Assembly: GCA_037176705.1 (NCBI GenBank)
Contig: CM073886.1
Coordinates: 11,740,501-11,804,500 of the forward strand
DNA from: Molossus alvarezi
Taxonomy: Eukaryota; Chordata; Mammalia; Chiroptera; Molossidae
DNA: 64,000 bases
Reading direction: 5' to 3'
Under the pieces are notes generated by a model. The model saw only the letters and a program-made list of their open reading frames with translations. It was not told the origin of the DNA and ran no database searches. How positions within the stretch are numbered: the stretch's first letter is position 1; the number at the start of each line of letters is the position of its first letter. This document shows positions 48,362 through 58,679 of the stretch, piece by piece. The position numbers and the translations under genes are program-made.

Positions 48362-48597
48362 TTTTTAATCCTCACCCAAAGGTATTTTTCCATTTATCTT
48401 CAGATAGAGTGGGAAGGAGAGAGGGAGAGAGAGAGAACATCGATGTGAGAGGAACACATCGACTGATTGCCTCCCGTCCCGACCAGGGCCAGGGACGAAC
48501 TGCAAATGAGGTACGTGCCCTTGGCCAGAATTGAACCCAAGACTCTGCGGGCCAATGCTCTACCGCTGAGCCAAACCAGCCAGGGCCAACTGATTTT
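48362..48597 (-). mobile_element. VES SINE (reverse) inside antisense L1
   Basis: Runs from tttttaatcctcacccaaag to gagccaaaccagccagggcc with all internal marks (gtacgtgcccttggccaga, aattgaacccaagactc). L1 sequence continues on both sides. Confidence 0.93.
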
Positions 48598-49111
48598 TGT
48601 ATATTGATCTTTTATCCTGTAAACTTACTGACCTTAATTTTAGCTTTACCAATACTTTTTGTGGATTCTTTAGGAGTCTCTCTATATAAGATCATATCAC
48701 CTGCAAATATGGTTTTACTTCTTCCTTTTCAACCTTTTATTTTCTTGTTTAACTATCCTAGGGAGACTCTCCAGTACAATGTTGAATGGAGGCGGTAAAG
48801 AGGGCACCCCCGTCTTGTTCTTGATCTGGGGCGCCCTCAGCCCTTCACCATTCGGTATGATGTTAGCCGTGGCTCTTCGCAGATGCCCTTTATCAGGCTG
48901 AGGATGTGTCCTTCTAGTCTTGGTTTTGCTGTTTTTATCATGAAAGGGTATTGAGTTTTGTTAAATGCTTTTTCTGTGTCTATTAAGATGTAATGTGGTT
49001 ATTTTTTCCCTTATTCCATTAATATGTTATATTGATTGATTTTCACATGTTGAACACACCTTGTTCTCCTGGGATAAAATTCCACTAGGTCTTGATATAT
49101 AAATTTTTTTA

Positions 49112-49323
49112 AATGTTATTTTCTTTATTGACTTTAGAGAGACAGGAAGAGAGAGGGAAAGAGATAGAACCATCAATGAGAGAGAACATCGATTGGCCAC
49201 CTCCTGCATGCCCCCAACTGGGGTTTGGGCCCACAACCTGGACATGTGCCCTGACTGGGAATTGAACCGGCGACCTCTTAGTGCATGGGTCGATGCGCAA
49301 CCACTGAGCCACCCTGGCCAGGC
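49112..49323 (-). mobile_element. VES-type SINE (reverse) inside antisense L1
   Basis: Runs from tgttattttctttattgact to ccactgagccaccctggccag. It is flanked by aatttttttaaa-type copies on both sides, a target duplication. Confidence 0.92.
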
Positions 49324-49949
49324 AATTTTTTTAAACTGCCAGAGTTAATCTGCCAGTGTTTTGTTAAGGATTTTTCATCTACATTCATAAGAGATGTTGG
49401 TCTGTAGTTTTCTTGTGATGTCTTTGTCTGGTGTTGGTATCAGGGTAATAATGGCCTCATTGAATAAGTTGGGAAGTGTTTTAGAAGAGAATGTAAACAA
49501 CTGGTATTAATTCTTTAGTTTGTAGGCTTTACCATAAAGTCATCTGGTCCTGGGTTTTTCTTTGTGGTAAGTTTTTTTTTATCGCTAATTCAATCTCTTT
49601 ACTTGCTATAGGTCTATTCAAAGTTTCTATTTCTTCCTGAGTCAGTTTTGGAGATTGTGTCTTTCTAGGAATTTATCCATTTCATCTATAATATCTAATT
49701 TGTTGGCATACAACTGTTCATAATTTTCCCTTTAATCATTTTTATTTTTGGAATGTCTGTGGTAATGTCCCCTCTTTCATTCCTGAATTTACTGATTTAA
49801 ATCTTTTCACTTTTTTTTCTGGCTCAATCCAGCTGAATTTCTGTTACTTTTTCAACCCTTTCAAAAACAACTTTTAACTTCACTGATTGTCCTTCTGCTC
49901 TCTGTATTTTTTTTTTTTTTACAATTTTCTGTAATTATTTCCAAATAAA

Positions 49950-50600
49950 AATTTCAATAAATGTATTGTGCACTTTTATGTGCTACAGTAGAGTGTGAAT
50001 AGGATAGGCAAGAACTGATAGATCCATGAGGGAGACAAGGAATATACATGTGAACAAGACCATTTCTTGTAGTGAGAAGTGCTCTGAAGAAAATGAAAAA
50101 GGAAGATGTGACTAGAGACCAGGGTAGAGAAGGGACAGGACTCCTCCAGATTGTAGTCAGGGAAGTCTTGCTGACAAGGTGATAGTTGGGCTGAAATCTG
50201 AGGAGAAAGAGACCACCCATGTGAGAATCGAGGCAGGACGTTATGGGCAGAGGGGGCAGCGAGGGCAGAGCCCAGAGGTGGGCATGCACGTGGCAGGTCT
50301 GGTGTGCAACGAGGCCTGTGGCCGCTGGGGCCGTGTCAGTGAGGCAGGGCAGAGCCCAGAGGTGGGCATGCACGTGGCAGGTCTGGTGTGCAACGAGGCC
50401 TGTGGCCGCTGGGGCCGTGTCAGTGAGACAGGGCAGAGCCCAGAGGTGGGCATGCACGTGGCACGTCTGGTGTGCAACGAGGCCTGTGGCCGCTGGGGCC
50501 GTGTCAGTGAGGCAGGGCAGTGCCTCGAGGGCAGAGAGGGAGCCGGAGGCCTGTTCCCAGACAGCCCCCAGGCCTTGGGGACGCATCTGATTTCACTTCC
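49950..50600. repeat. Old interspersed repeat, family not assigned, host of the intronic minisatellite
   Basis: Has ggcaagaactgatagatccat, gggagacaaggaatatacatg, gtagtcagggaagtcttgctg, ctgaaatctgaggagaaagag, then the pattern of the minisatellite unit. A shared layout with 11385-11860 suggests one ancient family. Confidence 0.55.
50263..50530. repeat. Intronic 84-bp minisatellite (3 full copies plus a partial)
   Basis: The phrase gggcagagcccagaggtggg starts at 50263, 50347 and 50431, and a degraded start gggcagtgcctcgag at 50515. The period is exactly 84 bp with one or two differences between copies. It lies inside an older interspersed repeat (49950-50600) of which it amplifies a part. It is unrelated in sequence to the coding 84-bp array at 25347. 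Confidence 0.95.
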
Positions 50601-52500
50601 AAGTACAACATGAAGTCAGGGCAACAGTTCTAAGAAAGGGAGGATGTGAGCTAATTTTTAAAGATCCCTTTGGATACAAAGTAAGAAATGGGCATTTTGG
50701 GCAAGAACATAAGAGGAGACAGGAGGCCATTTAACAGTGTCAGTGAGAGGGAACCACTGATCAGACTCGGGAAATACCAGTGGGAATGGAGACCGGGCCA
50801 GCCACACCTAGCTGTTTTGGTGGTGGAAGGTGGGGTGGGGGGCAATCAAGGAAGACTTAGTGGTGGGCTTGGGCAGCTGTGCAGACAGCGCAGGAATGTC
50901 GGAGGAAGAAGAGATGTGGGTGCAGGCAAGAGAATCAAAACTGAGGTTTTAGGCCTCTGATGTCTGAGATTTCAAGCAGGAAGCTACCTTCCAGGCAGGG
51001 GCTCAGAGGCGCATGCGGGCCTGGGTGTATAGCTGTGGCGTTTCCTTGGAGCCGAGGGCCTGGCGAGGCCAGTGTGCGATGGTTGGGCAGCGAGGCGAGG
51101 AAGCCCGCAATGACGTGGGACCCTCGTCTTCCGGAGTGTCCCCAGCTCACCTCCATTCAAGCAGCTTCTCTTCTGAACTTGGACTTCACTTCCAGCTGCC
51201 TCTGTTCAGCGTTCAGCCGGCTCCACCACTCCATAGCAGTGTGGCCTGGGCAAGTCACTTATCTTCCTTGAGACTTGGTTTTCTCGTTTATCAAACGTAG
51301 AGTCCGTGTGAGGAGTGGATGAGGGACGTCTGGGGCCCTGGCTGGCATACTGCGGGTCGTTAAGAAACCCCAGGGAAACTGGATGGCTCTAAGAGGCAGT
51401 GTGTTCCTGCAGCCCTGGGCCTGGCCACAGGACGGTATCAGGAAGACCCCAGGCCAGGGCAGCAGGGGGACTCCAGCCCACCCACAGCTGAACCCAGGGA
51501 TCCAACAGCCCGGGGTGAAACAGCTGCCTCATGTACCAACCTCAGGGCCCAAAATAGAATAACCCAAATCCACAAAAACCACAGGCTGAAGTCCTCACTG
51601 CTCTCACACGGCAAAGCTCATCAGCCTCCGTTAAACAGAGGAAAAGGGAGAGTAATCATCAGAATTGGTCCCCATCAAATTCAGTGATGCTTTTTATAGG
51701 CCCTGGTATGATCTGTACAGCAGGCTTCCAAAACACCACTGCTTTGTGCAAAGAGGCTGGGAGCGGGGAGGCAAGGGCTGGTGCACGCCCCGCTCAGCCC
51801 GCAGTGTGCGTGGCAGCCGCCAGGCTCGGAGCAGGAAGCAGAGCAGGGCTCGCAAGGCCAGAGCATCCAAATGGTTGTGACCCTTGGGACCTGCTGCTCT
51901 TTGGAAGGTCAGGCACTGCCTCCCTTCCCCGGCCCGGCCCTGTGGAGGGGGGGCCTCTCGGCCATCTCGCATCTATCCCACCTTTCTTTCAGTAACAATT
52001 GAATTTCCTCAGGGACAATTCCCTCCCCACACGGAGCATCTCGGTTGCCTTGGCAGCAAGGTGGCAGCCTCCCAGCCAGGTTGGTCCGTCCACCAGGCTT
52101 CTCTGGACGGGCTATCTCCAGCAGAGTGACAGGGCGACAGACCAACTATCTAACTTATCAACCAACAAAACACTGACCGTTTCCCCCAAATGAGGACCAA
52201 ACCCGCGGTGCACATGCACCCCAGAATGCTGCCTTGAGCCCCACCATGACCACGGGCCCACGCTCTCCTGGCCTGGGAGACAGTGAGAACAAGCTACTCA
52301 AAAGCTGCGTCTTACATTTTCCTTTAAAGAATCGGCTAAAGTGAGCCGACTTGGTGCCTGTTACTGGAAATCAGGAGCCAAAATGGATTATCCATAGCCC
52401 GCCCTCCCACTCTACAGGGGCTGAGAAACAGACTCAGAGAAGGCAGGTAAGTCACCGACGATCAGAACCCGGGACCCTAGGACTCTACAATTGGGAATTT
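50601..52500. other. Later part of the 11.5-kb KATNIP intron
   Basis: Holds a MIR (51215). The remainder is GC-rich unique-looking sequence with chance frames only. Confidence 0.55.
51215..51360 (+). repeat. MIR
   Basis: Has gtgtggcctgggcaagtcact, ccttgagacttggttttctcg, tttatcaaacgtagagtcc. Confidence 0.82.
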
Positions 52501-52751
52501 CTTTTTTTTTTTTAATCCTCACTTGAGGCCATTTTTGCATTTATCTTCAGACAGAGCGGGAGGGAGAGCGGGAGGAAGAGAGAGAGAAACACCGATGTGA
52601 GAGAGACATATCGACTGGTTGCCACCTGCACGAACCCAACCGGGGCCAGTGACAAACCGCAACCGAGGTATATGCCCTTAGCAGGAACCAAACCCAGGAC
52701 TCTCTGGTCCATGAGCCAACGCTCTAACCACTGAGAAACCCAACCAGGGTG
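52501..52751 (-). mobile_element. VES SINE (reverse)
   Basis: Runs from tttttttttttttaatcctc to ctctaaccactgagaaaccc and aaccaggg. The box regions are ggaaccaaacccaggactc and gtatatgcccttagcagga. Confidence 0.92.
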
Positions 52752-52859
52752 TAGAACTGAGCATTTCAAATGCCCCCTTTCTGTTTCCTTTTGTTTAAAA
52801 TGGGAATAGTAATATCTACTTGTTAGCAGTCTTAATACTATTAATAATAATAACAATGA

Positions 52860-53285
52860 AAACAGTAATAACTGATTTTTGAAGCTTTTAGGAAGAGCCA
52901 GGGATGGTACTAAGCTCTGAATATTTACATTTGATCCTTACTACATCGCACCAAGGTATTATTATTATTATTCCCATTTTATTTTTTAAAATATGTTTTG
53001 ATTGATTTTCAGAGAAAGAGGAAGGGAGAGGTAGAAACAACTATGTGAAAGAGAAACATCAATCAGCTGCCTCCTGCACACTCCTTACTAGGGAGCGAAC
53101 CCGCAACCCGGGCATGTACCCTGACCAGGAATCAGACCGGGACCTCTCAGTCCATGGGACAATGCTCAATCCACTGAGCCACACTGGCTGGGCTATTAGC
53201 CCCATTTTACAGATGAGGAAAGTAAAGCGGAGGTAAGGTGAATTGCCCATGGTCACGAAGCTGTGAATGGTAAGCTCTGCACCCA
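52860..53285 (-). repeat. MIR (reverse), split by a VES SINE
   Basis: Left part gggatggtactaagctctga and ttgatccttactacatcgc. Right part ccattttacagatgaggaaag and tgcccatggtcacgaagctg. The VES insertion at 52984-53193 separates them. Confidence 0.88.
52984..53193 (-). mobile_element. VES-type SINE (reverse) inside a MIR
   Basis: Runs from tttttaaaatatgttttgatt to ccactgagccacactggctgg. MIR sequence lies on both sides, with cccattttat / cccattttac at the junctions. Confidence 0.9.
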
Positions 53286-53714
53286 GGCCTTGCTGCTCCT
53301 CCAGCCTGGGTAGTTAGGTGTAAATCAGATTATATGTCCGTGCCTGGCATGGTGAACATGTGGTAACTGCTTTCATTTTCAATAGTGTTTTACATGTACA
53401 TGGAAGGAAATGTAAAAGGTGCAGAAGAGCACCCAGGGGAAAGCTTCTGAGGCCCAGAGGCACCCTGTTCCCAGCCTCTCCGGCCTTTCCCAGGAAGAAG
53501 ATGCGGAGGCAGCGGCATTCTGTCCAGGTGAGCTCACGGTCTCGTGTCCAACATGCAGTGGCAGGAAGAGGAAGTGCCAATGCTTTTTCCAAAAACCATT
53601 AGATATTTAAAGAAAAGGAGCATTCACGTTTGTGGGTGCGTACTCCCTGCCCCAAGGAAGCAGGACCCCGAGGGGGTGGACACAGGCCCTGGGCCAGGCT
53701 GCGGATGTGCACGG

Positions 53715-53830
53715 GGCCCCACCACCTTCTGGCTGCGTGCCCTTGGCTAAGTCAAAGCCCTTCTCAAAGGCTTAGTTTCTTCACCTACAAAACGGGGCGC
53801 TGGCCTCGGTAACCCCCAAGGTCCCGTGTT
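53715..53830 (+). repeat. MIR
   Basis: Has ggctgcgtgcccttggctaag, aggcttagtttcttcacctac and aaaacggggcgctggcctcgg. Confidence 0.8.
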
Positions 53831-54102
53831 TGGCGGTACCTGTGGTAAACAGCAAGATGGAGAATGGGGGCTGAACTGGCTCCCCTTGGTCCCCCTCTCC
53901 CAAGAAAACCCACAGCGCAGGCATCAGAGCAGGGGGCGTTTGGAGGCCTCTCCCTGCACCTTCTCTGCGCTCCTTCCCACGTGGCCCAGATGAACGACTA
54001 GGAGACTGCACCCTCCTTCCCTCCTCACTCCACACCTTCATGGGGGCAGAGGCAATGCACCAAATACAAGGCCCAGGCCCACTCCAGTGCCCCTCCACTT
54101 AC

Positions 54103-54318
54103 AGCCAAATTCCTGTTGACCAGCTGGCCCAGGGCCCCGGGCGCGTCGGTGTTACGGACGTCCACGTCATGAGGCGACACGTACAGCTTCGTGTTGCTCA
54201 GGTCAAAGAACTCGACTTCCGTGAGGCCCACCCACGACGGGCTGCCCCAGTTGGACAGGATTTCCACTGTCACGTAGATGGCATCTTTCACTCCTTCTGC
54301 CTGCGTTCTCAGTGTGTC
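54103..54318 (-). CDS. KATNIP: KATNIP exon 4 of the window (start of first DUF4457-type module)
   Basis: 216 nt, exactly 72 codons, phase 0 at both ends. The acceptor is cttcttcaag and the donor is gtaagt. After a linker (DTLRTQAEGVKD) it encodes a beta-rich segment with WGSPSWVGLTEVEFFDL and then KLYVSPHDVDVRN and LGQLVNRNLA. The W-G-x-P-x-W-V-GL-T-E-V-E core matches the first strands of the later modules (WGDRHYVGLNGIEIF, WGDLHYLGLTGLEVV), so this is the first copy of the family module. Being phase 0 at both ends it could be skipped without a frameshift. The donor precedes an 11.5-kb intron full of L1 and VES insertions. Confidence 0.93.
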
Positions 54319-54599
54319 CTTGAAGAAGAGACACATAATGCCGAAAGATGAGAACATGACAGGCTGCATCAGCTCTGCCCCTAGACAAGCGACCTACCCT
54401 CAGCACCCGAGGGGAAGTGTAGCACCCGATGCATGTGGTTAAATGAGCTCCTATTTGTAGGATTTGCACCACAGCTACTGTGTACTCTGGCACTTAGTGT
54501 TTCCTGCCAGAGTTTGCAAATAATAAAAAATGTTTAAAAGGCATCAGCTCCTGTCTGAACATCATGCGGTTCTCTTCCCCACCAAGTGTTCATGTCCAA

Positions 54600-55300
54600 C
54601 AGGCACGTCACAACCCTGCCGAATTGGGAAGGTCCCCCCAAAATTCATGCTGAAGTCCTAAACCCAGTACCTCAAAGTATAACCATACTTGGAGACAGGG
54701 CCTTTAAAAAGGTAATTAGGGCCCTGACCAGTTTGCTCAGTGGTTAGAGTGTCGGCCCACAGACCAATGAGTCTTGGGTTCGATTCGGTCAAGGGCACGT
54801 ACCTCGGTTGCAGTTTGTCCCGACCCTGGTAGGGGTCATGCGGGAGGCAACCAGTCAATGTGTCCCTCTCATGTCGATGTTTCTCTCTCTCCCTTTCTCC
54901 CTCTATCTCCCTCCCACTCTATCTGCAGATAAATAGAAAACAAAAATATCCTCAGGTAAGGATTTAAAAAAAAAAAGGTAATTAGGTTAAAATGAGGCCG
55001 TAAGAGTGGGCCCTACTCCACTCTGACCCGTGTCCTTGTGAGAGGATATTTGGACACCTGGAGAGACGGCAGGGATACCTGAGCACAGAGCAAGGGCCAC
55101 GTGAAGACACGGGAGAAGGCCCGTCTGTGAGCCGAGGAGAGAGGCCCCGGACGCACCGGGCCTGCCATGCCCGTAGCCTCGGACTTCCAGCCTCCAGAGT
55201 GGGAGGAAGGAAATCTGTTCTTTAAGCCCCCAGACTGTGGTCTTTTGTTAGGACAGGCCCAGGAAACAGCACATAGATAACACAGGACCCCGGGCAAGTG
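54600..55300. mobile_element. Old LTR (MaLR/ERV type) split by a VES SINE
   Basis: Contains ccccccaaaattcatgctgaag, gagacagggcctttaaaaagg, taagagtgggccctactcc, ggacttccagcctccagag and ccagactgtggtcttttgtt. This is the familiar order of mammalian MaLR-type LTRs (MST/MLT-like). Edges and subfamily are not certain. No viral coding sequence is attached. Confidence 0.7.
54721..54966 (+). mobile_element. VES SINE inside an old LTR
   Basis: Starts gccctgaccagtttgctcag and ends cctcaggtaaggatttaaa. The 15-bp target duplication aaaaaggtaattagg is perfect (54706-54720 and again ending at 54986). Confidence 0.96.
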
Positions 55301-55524
55301 GCCTGTCACTTGACATCTCTCAGTCTAGCTGAGGACTGAGGTGACACCATCTGCCTGTGACAGAGAGTAAGCGAGGCCTGAGCACCAGAGCAGTCCCTGT
55401 CACAAGCCCTGGCCTCGAGGGCACTCCGTAATGTCCGATCCCCCCACTTCTCTCTGTTGTTTTGTTTTTTGTGTTTTTTAAATAGGCAAACTTCATCTTT
55501 ATTTTTTTATAATCCTCACCTTTA

Positions 55525-55710
55525 TTTATTTATAATCCTCACCTGAGGATGTGTTTTATTGATTTTGAGAGAGAGAGAAACATCAATGGGTTGCCTCCTG
55601 TACGTGCCCCGACTGTTGCACGCAGCCTAGGCATATGCCCTGACCAGAGATCGGACTGCAACCTTCTTGGTGTTCAGGACGACGCTCCACGGAGCCACCG
55701 GGCCAGGGCT
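55525..55710 (-). mobile_element. VES-type SINE (reverse)
   Basis: Has ataatcctcacctgaggatgt (the tail motif is duplicated just upstream at about 55508), tttattgattttgagagagag, gggttgcctcctgtacgtg and the end ggagccaccgggccagggc. Confidence 0.88.
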
Positions 55711-57753
55711 CTCCTTCCTTGGCTTTAATGCCTGCCTCTCTCGTGAGTAGGCCACTAGGTCTGAGAGGCTGCTTGCATGCCACCCACCAATGACGACACT
55801 GTGGAATGGTCTCCTGAGGGCCCTGGGCCCCGACTGCAGCACTGGTAGCCACGGGTCAGTCGCTCGTAAAATGACGCGTCCCTGCACGCACGTGCCCCGT
55901 TAATTAGCACTGGTAATTTGCAATGGGTCCGTGAGCAGGGTGCTGAGCAAACGAACAGCAAGTGTTCCCTGCTTATTTTTTTAATTAATAGCCAGCGACA
56001 CGTGCTCTGGCTCTCAGCATGTGTTTGGAGGAGCCTTGATTGCCACGCGATGGGGAGGGAGGGAGGTCAGTGCAGAGCTCCCAGAAGGAACAGGGTCTGT
56101 GTTTATTAGCTCGGCCCACCGAGCGCACAGCTTCCTCCTCCCGTGCCGTGCAAGGCCCTGGCTAAGCCCTCTGCTGCCCTGGGCCTGAGTCCAGGCGTGG
56201 AGGATGGTGATCACCCTAAGCTGGCCTGGCTGAAGTGGGGGGCTGGAGGTTAACAAGCATGTGCTTGCGAGGGCGCCCCCTGCCAGGGGAGTGGTGTGGG
56301 AGGCGAGGAGGCACTGCGCACAGTGGCGCTGGCTGCCAGGAGGCCCAGACGGCGGCCAGCTCCTCGCAGAGGGGCTGCCGGGTCGCACTTCAGTGCAAAT
56401 TCCCGCTGCGGAGTTTCCAAACGCAGATGCTGAAGGGTCTCTCGACCGAGGTAGTCACACTTGTGCGACTCCACGCTGCTTCTGCTCTAGCGGTGTGATT
56501 ACACCCGGGAGGGGTCTGAGGCAAGCACTGGCCAGGAGGCTCGGGGCCTGGCACTCACTGCCACTCTCGCACCAGGACCACCTGATTTCCCTGGGGGAAG
56601 TTACCCCTCTCTTTCCTCAGCCATGAGGTATAGAGTGAGCCCTTTCCCACGCCCAGGAGTGATGGGTGTGTGACTCAATCTCAGATCTGGGGGGGAGAAC
56701 TGCCCTCCTCTCCTGACTGTGGGGTCTGAGGTGACAGGGTAAGAGTGGGAACCACTCCCGCCATCGAGGGGCCACAGGGCGACAGCAGAGCTGGGACTGG
56801 GCATGGTGGTGGGGAGGGGCTCAGGCACACAGCTGACACTGGAGACACGGGAGCTGTGGGGTCAACCCCACCGGGTCCATCTGTGGCATTTACTACAAGA
56901 CTGTCATCTTTCTTCTTTGTTGTGTGAATCAGTCTGCCTTACATGTTCTGTCCCTATAACATGAGAAGATCCGATCGGTCCAGGCCGTTTCCAAGTTTCA
57001 CCACGCTTAGGATCTTCACAGCTGAAAAGCAACTTCCATGCAGGGAACAGAGCTGTGATTTCGCGAGGTCTCCCACGATGGCAGACTTTCGGCTGCCGTG
57101 TCCCTGTTCCTCCTGCCTTGTGCCAGGCGCCGCGCCTTCACTCCCAGGGCCTTTCCCGTCCCGGCCTCAGCGGCCCGTGGGCTGTGCACTAGCTACCTAC
57201 TTCAACAGCCACACACTCCCAGGACCAGAAGCTTACGACACAACCCTGAAATGGCGGCCAGGCTCAACGCTGCACCGGTGCGGGCTCCTGCTGCCGCCAG
57301 GAGCCCCACACGTGGCTTTGGGAAGCTTCATGTCGAGTCCTCAATGGCCGCTTGCAAGACTGACCAACCAGATAAGAAGGGCTTGGGTACAGGGAGGGCG
57401 AGGAGGATGTGCCCAGACATGCCGCCGACACCCACTGGCCTCCCCGAGGCCCTCCTGAGTCTCGGCTGCGTCACTCAGGCCCTGTGCGCAGTTGCTGCCG
57501 TCTCGCTGGACGAGATGGAGGCTCCCGTCCCCTGGCGCCGTTACCTTGCAGCTCAACATCTCTACCTGCGTCATCTCCGTGAGGTGGATGTCCATCCTCC
57601 TGCACCACTGCACCGTGCGGACCTGTCACACCCTCCCAACCACCTCCATCACTAAGAGACACTTATGTCATTTCTGGGGTTTTCCTCATTTCTCTCTACT
57701 TCAGTAATTCGGCGGCAGACATCTGTTCATTTCTGTTGAGTGGTCTCCTTAGG
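55711..57753. other. KATNIP intron stretch before the SPIN element
   Basis: No repeat family is recognised. Overlapping frames at 57098-57655 (plus) and 57341-57613 (minus) are open but have no family resemblance. The minus one has a plausible donor (ctgcaag|gtaacg) but no supporting acceptor or phase need. Confidence 0.5.
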
Positions 57754-57944
57754 CAGTGGTCTCAACCTCCCTGATGCCACGACCCTTTAATGCAGTTCCT
57801 CATGTTGTGGTGACCCCCAGCCATAACATTATTCTCGTTGCTACTTCATAACTGTAATTTTGCTACTGTTATGTCTTAGGCGACCCCTGTGAAAGGGTCA
57901 TTCGGCCCTCAAAGGGGTCGCGACCCCCAGGTTGAGAACCGCTG
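57754..57944. mobile_element. SPIN-type non-autonomous hAT transposon (MITE)
   Basis: A 191-bp element with inverted ends cagtggtctcaacc and ggttgagaaccgctg. It carries the internal phrases cctcatgttgtggtgaccc, gctacttcataactgtaat and gggtcgcgaccc that mark the SPIN ('space invader') hAT family. It is bordered on both sides by the direct repeat ccttagg (57747-57753 and 57945-57951), consistent with the 8-bp target duplication of hAT elements with one changed base. The centre is internally deleted, as in other SPIN MITEs. No transposase is present. SPIN is known from several unrelated tetrapods, vesper bats among them, through horizontal transfer. Confidence 0.92.
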
Positions 57945-58368
57945 CCTTAGGGGACGGAAGGGAGATTACTGGGCTGGAAGACAAGCATTCCTGAGATCTT
58001 CCCGAGGCCAGCCTTCCTGCTCCTCGAGAGTGCCCACCGTGCACGCGGCTGCCGGCAGGGCGGGACGCGGCTTTCTCTCACCTTGCCCGCACCAGAGGTC
58101 ACCATCAAACCACTGATTAACTCAGGGTCCAACAGGACGTTCAGTTGCTCTCATTTGCATTTCTTGATTACCAGTGGCCTTGGACCACATGCCATTTACA
58201 CCTCCTCCTGTGGACAGGCCGAAACGCCTTGCTGCCCCACAGTCTGTGTGCCGGGGAGGACGGGAGATGGGACTCAGCAGAAAGATGCTCAGTTTCCGCC
58301 GTCAGAGCACCCCCTGGGGCCCTGCCAACCTCAGCTCTCAGGCAAGGCCCGGGGGCCGAGGTGCTCAC

Positions 58369-58471
58369 CTCTGGGTCCAGCACTTGCTCCTCAGTTGGCG
58401 AAGCCACCCGGCTGACGTGGGCAGAGTCACTTTCGATGACCTGGAGGACTTTCAGAAGCTTCTGCTGTTGT
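58369..58471 (-). CDS. KATNIP: KATNIP exon 3 of the window (QQQKLL helix)
   Basis: 103 nt. The first base completes an Arg codon split by the intron, and the exon leaves in phase 0. The acceptor is acatttcag and the donor is gtgagc at 58368. It encodes RQQQKLLKVLQVIESD, an amphipathic helix, followed by SAHVSRVASPTEEQVLDPE. The helix continues the coiled-coil-like N-terminal part. In the shared frame the opposite strand is unremarkable. The exon joins directly in phase to the first DUF4457-type exon 4 kb downstream. Confidence 0.8.
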
Positions 58472-58679
58472 CTGAAATGTGACTTGTTTTAGTAAACAGA
58501 TGGTAACAAGTGATACACACAGAGAACATTCCCACCAAAGGCACCACACTCTGTTCTACAACAGTGTGAGAGGAAGGTACAGTTCACCCTTGAGCAACGC
58601 AGGGGTTAGGGGTGCCAACCCCCCAACACACACAGCTGAAAATCTGCATATAACTTTTGACTCCCCCCAACCTTAACTA

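Larger units (their letters stand above)
46360..49915 (-). mobile_element. L1 (L1M-type) fragment, antisense, about 3 kb plus SINE insertions
   Basis: Plus-strand sequence is the complement of an old L1 3' UTR and ORF2. Recognisable phrases are gtgcaaccatcaccactatc, ataatattccattgtatgc, ccattcatcagttgatggaat, aggagtgggatggccgggtca and catctggtcctgggtttttc. It is interrupted by VES-type SINEs at 46753, 48362 and 49112. Many frame breaks are present, so no functional ORF2. Confidence 0.9.

Noticed and set aside
50243..50590. CRISPR-like look of regularly spaced repeats
   Set aside because: The units are contiguous 84-bp copies with no distinct spacers, in a mammalian intron. It is a minisatellite.
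57341..57613. Minus-strand frame considered as an extra KATNIP exon
   Set aside because: The flanking certain exons (58369 and 54318) already join in phase 0, and the frame has no visible family resemblance and no clear acceptor.
57000..57660. Possible CpG-rich internal promoter
   Set aside because: CG dinucleotides are only moderately frequent, and no start-site signals or first-exon context were found.
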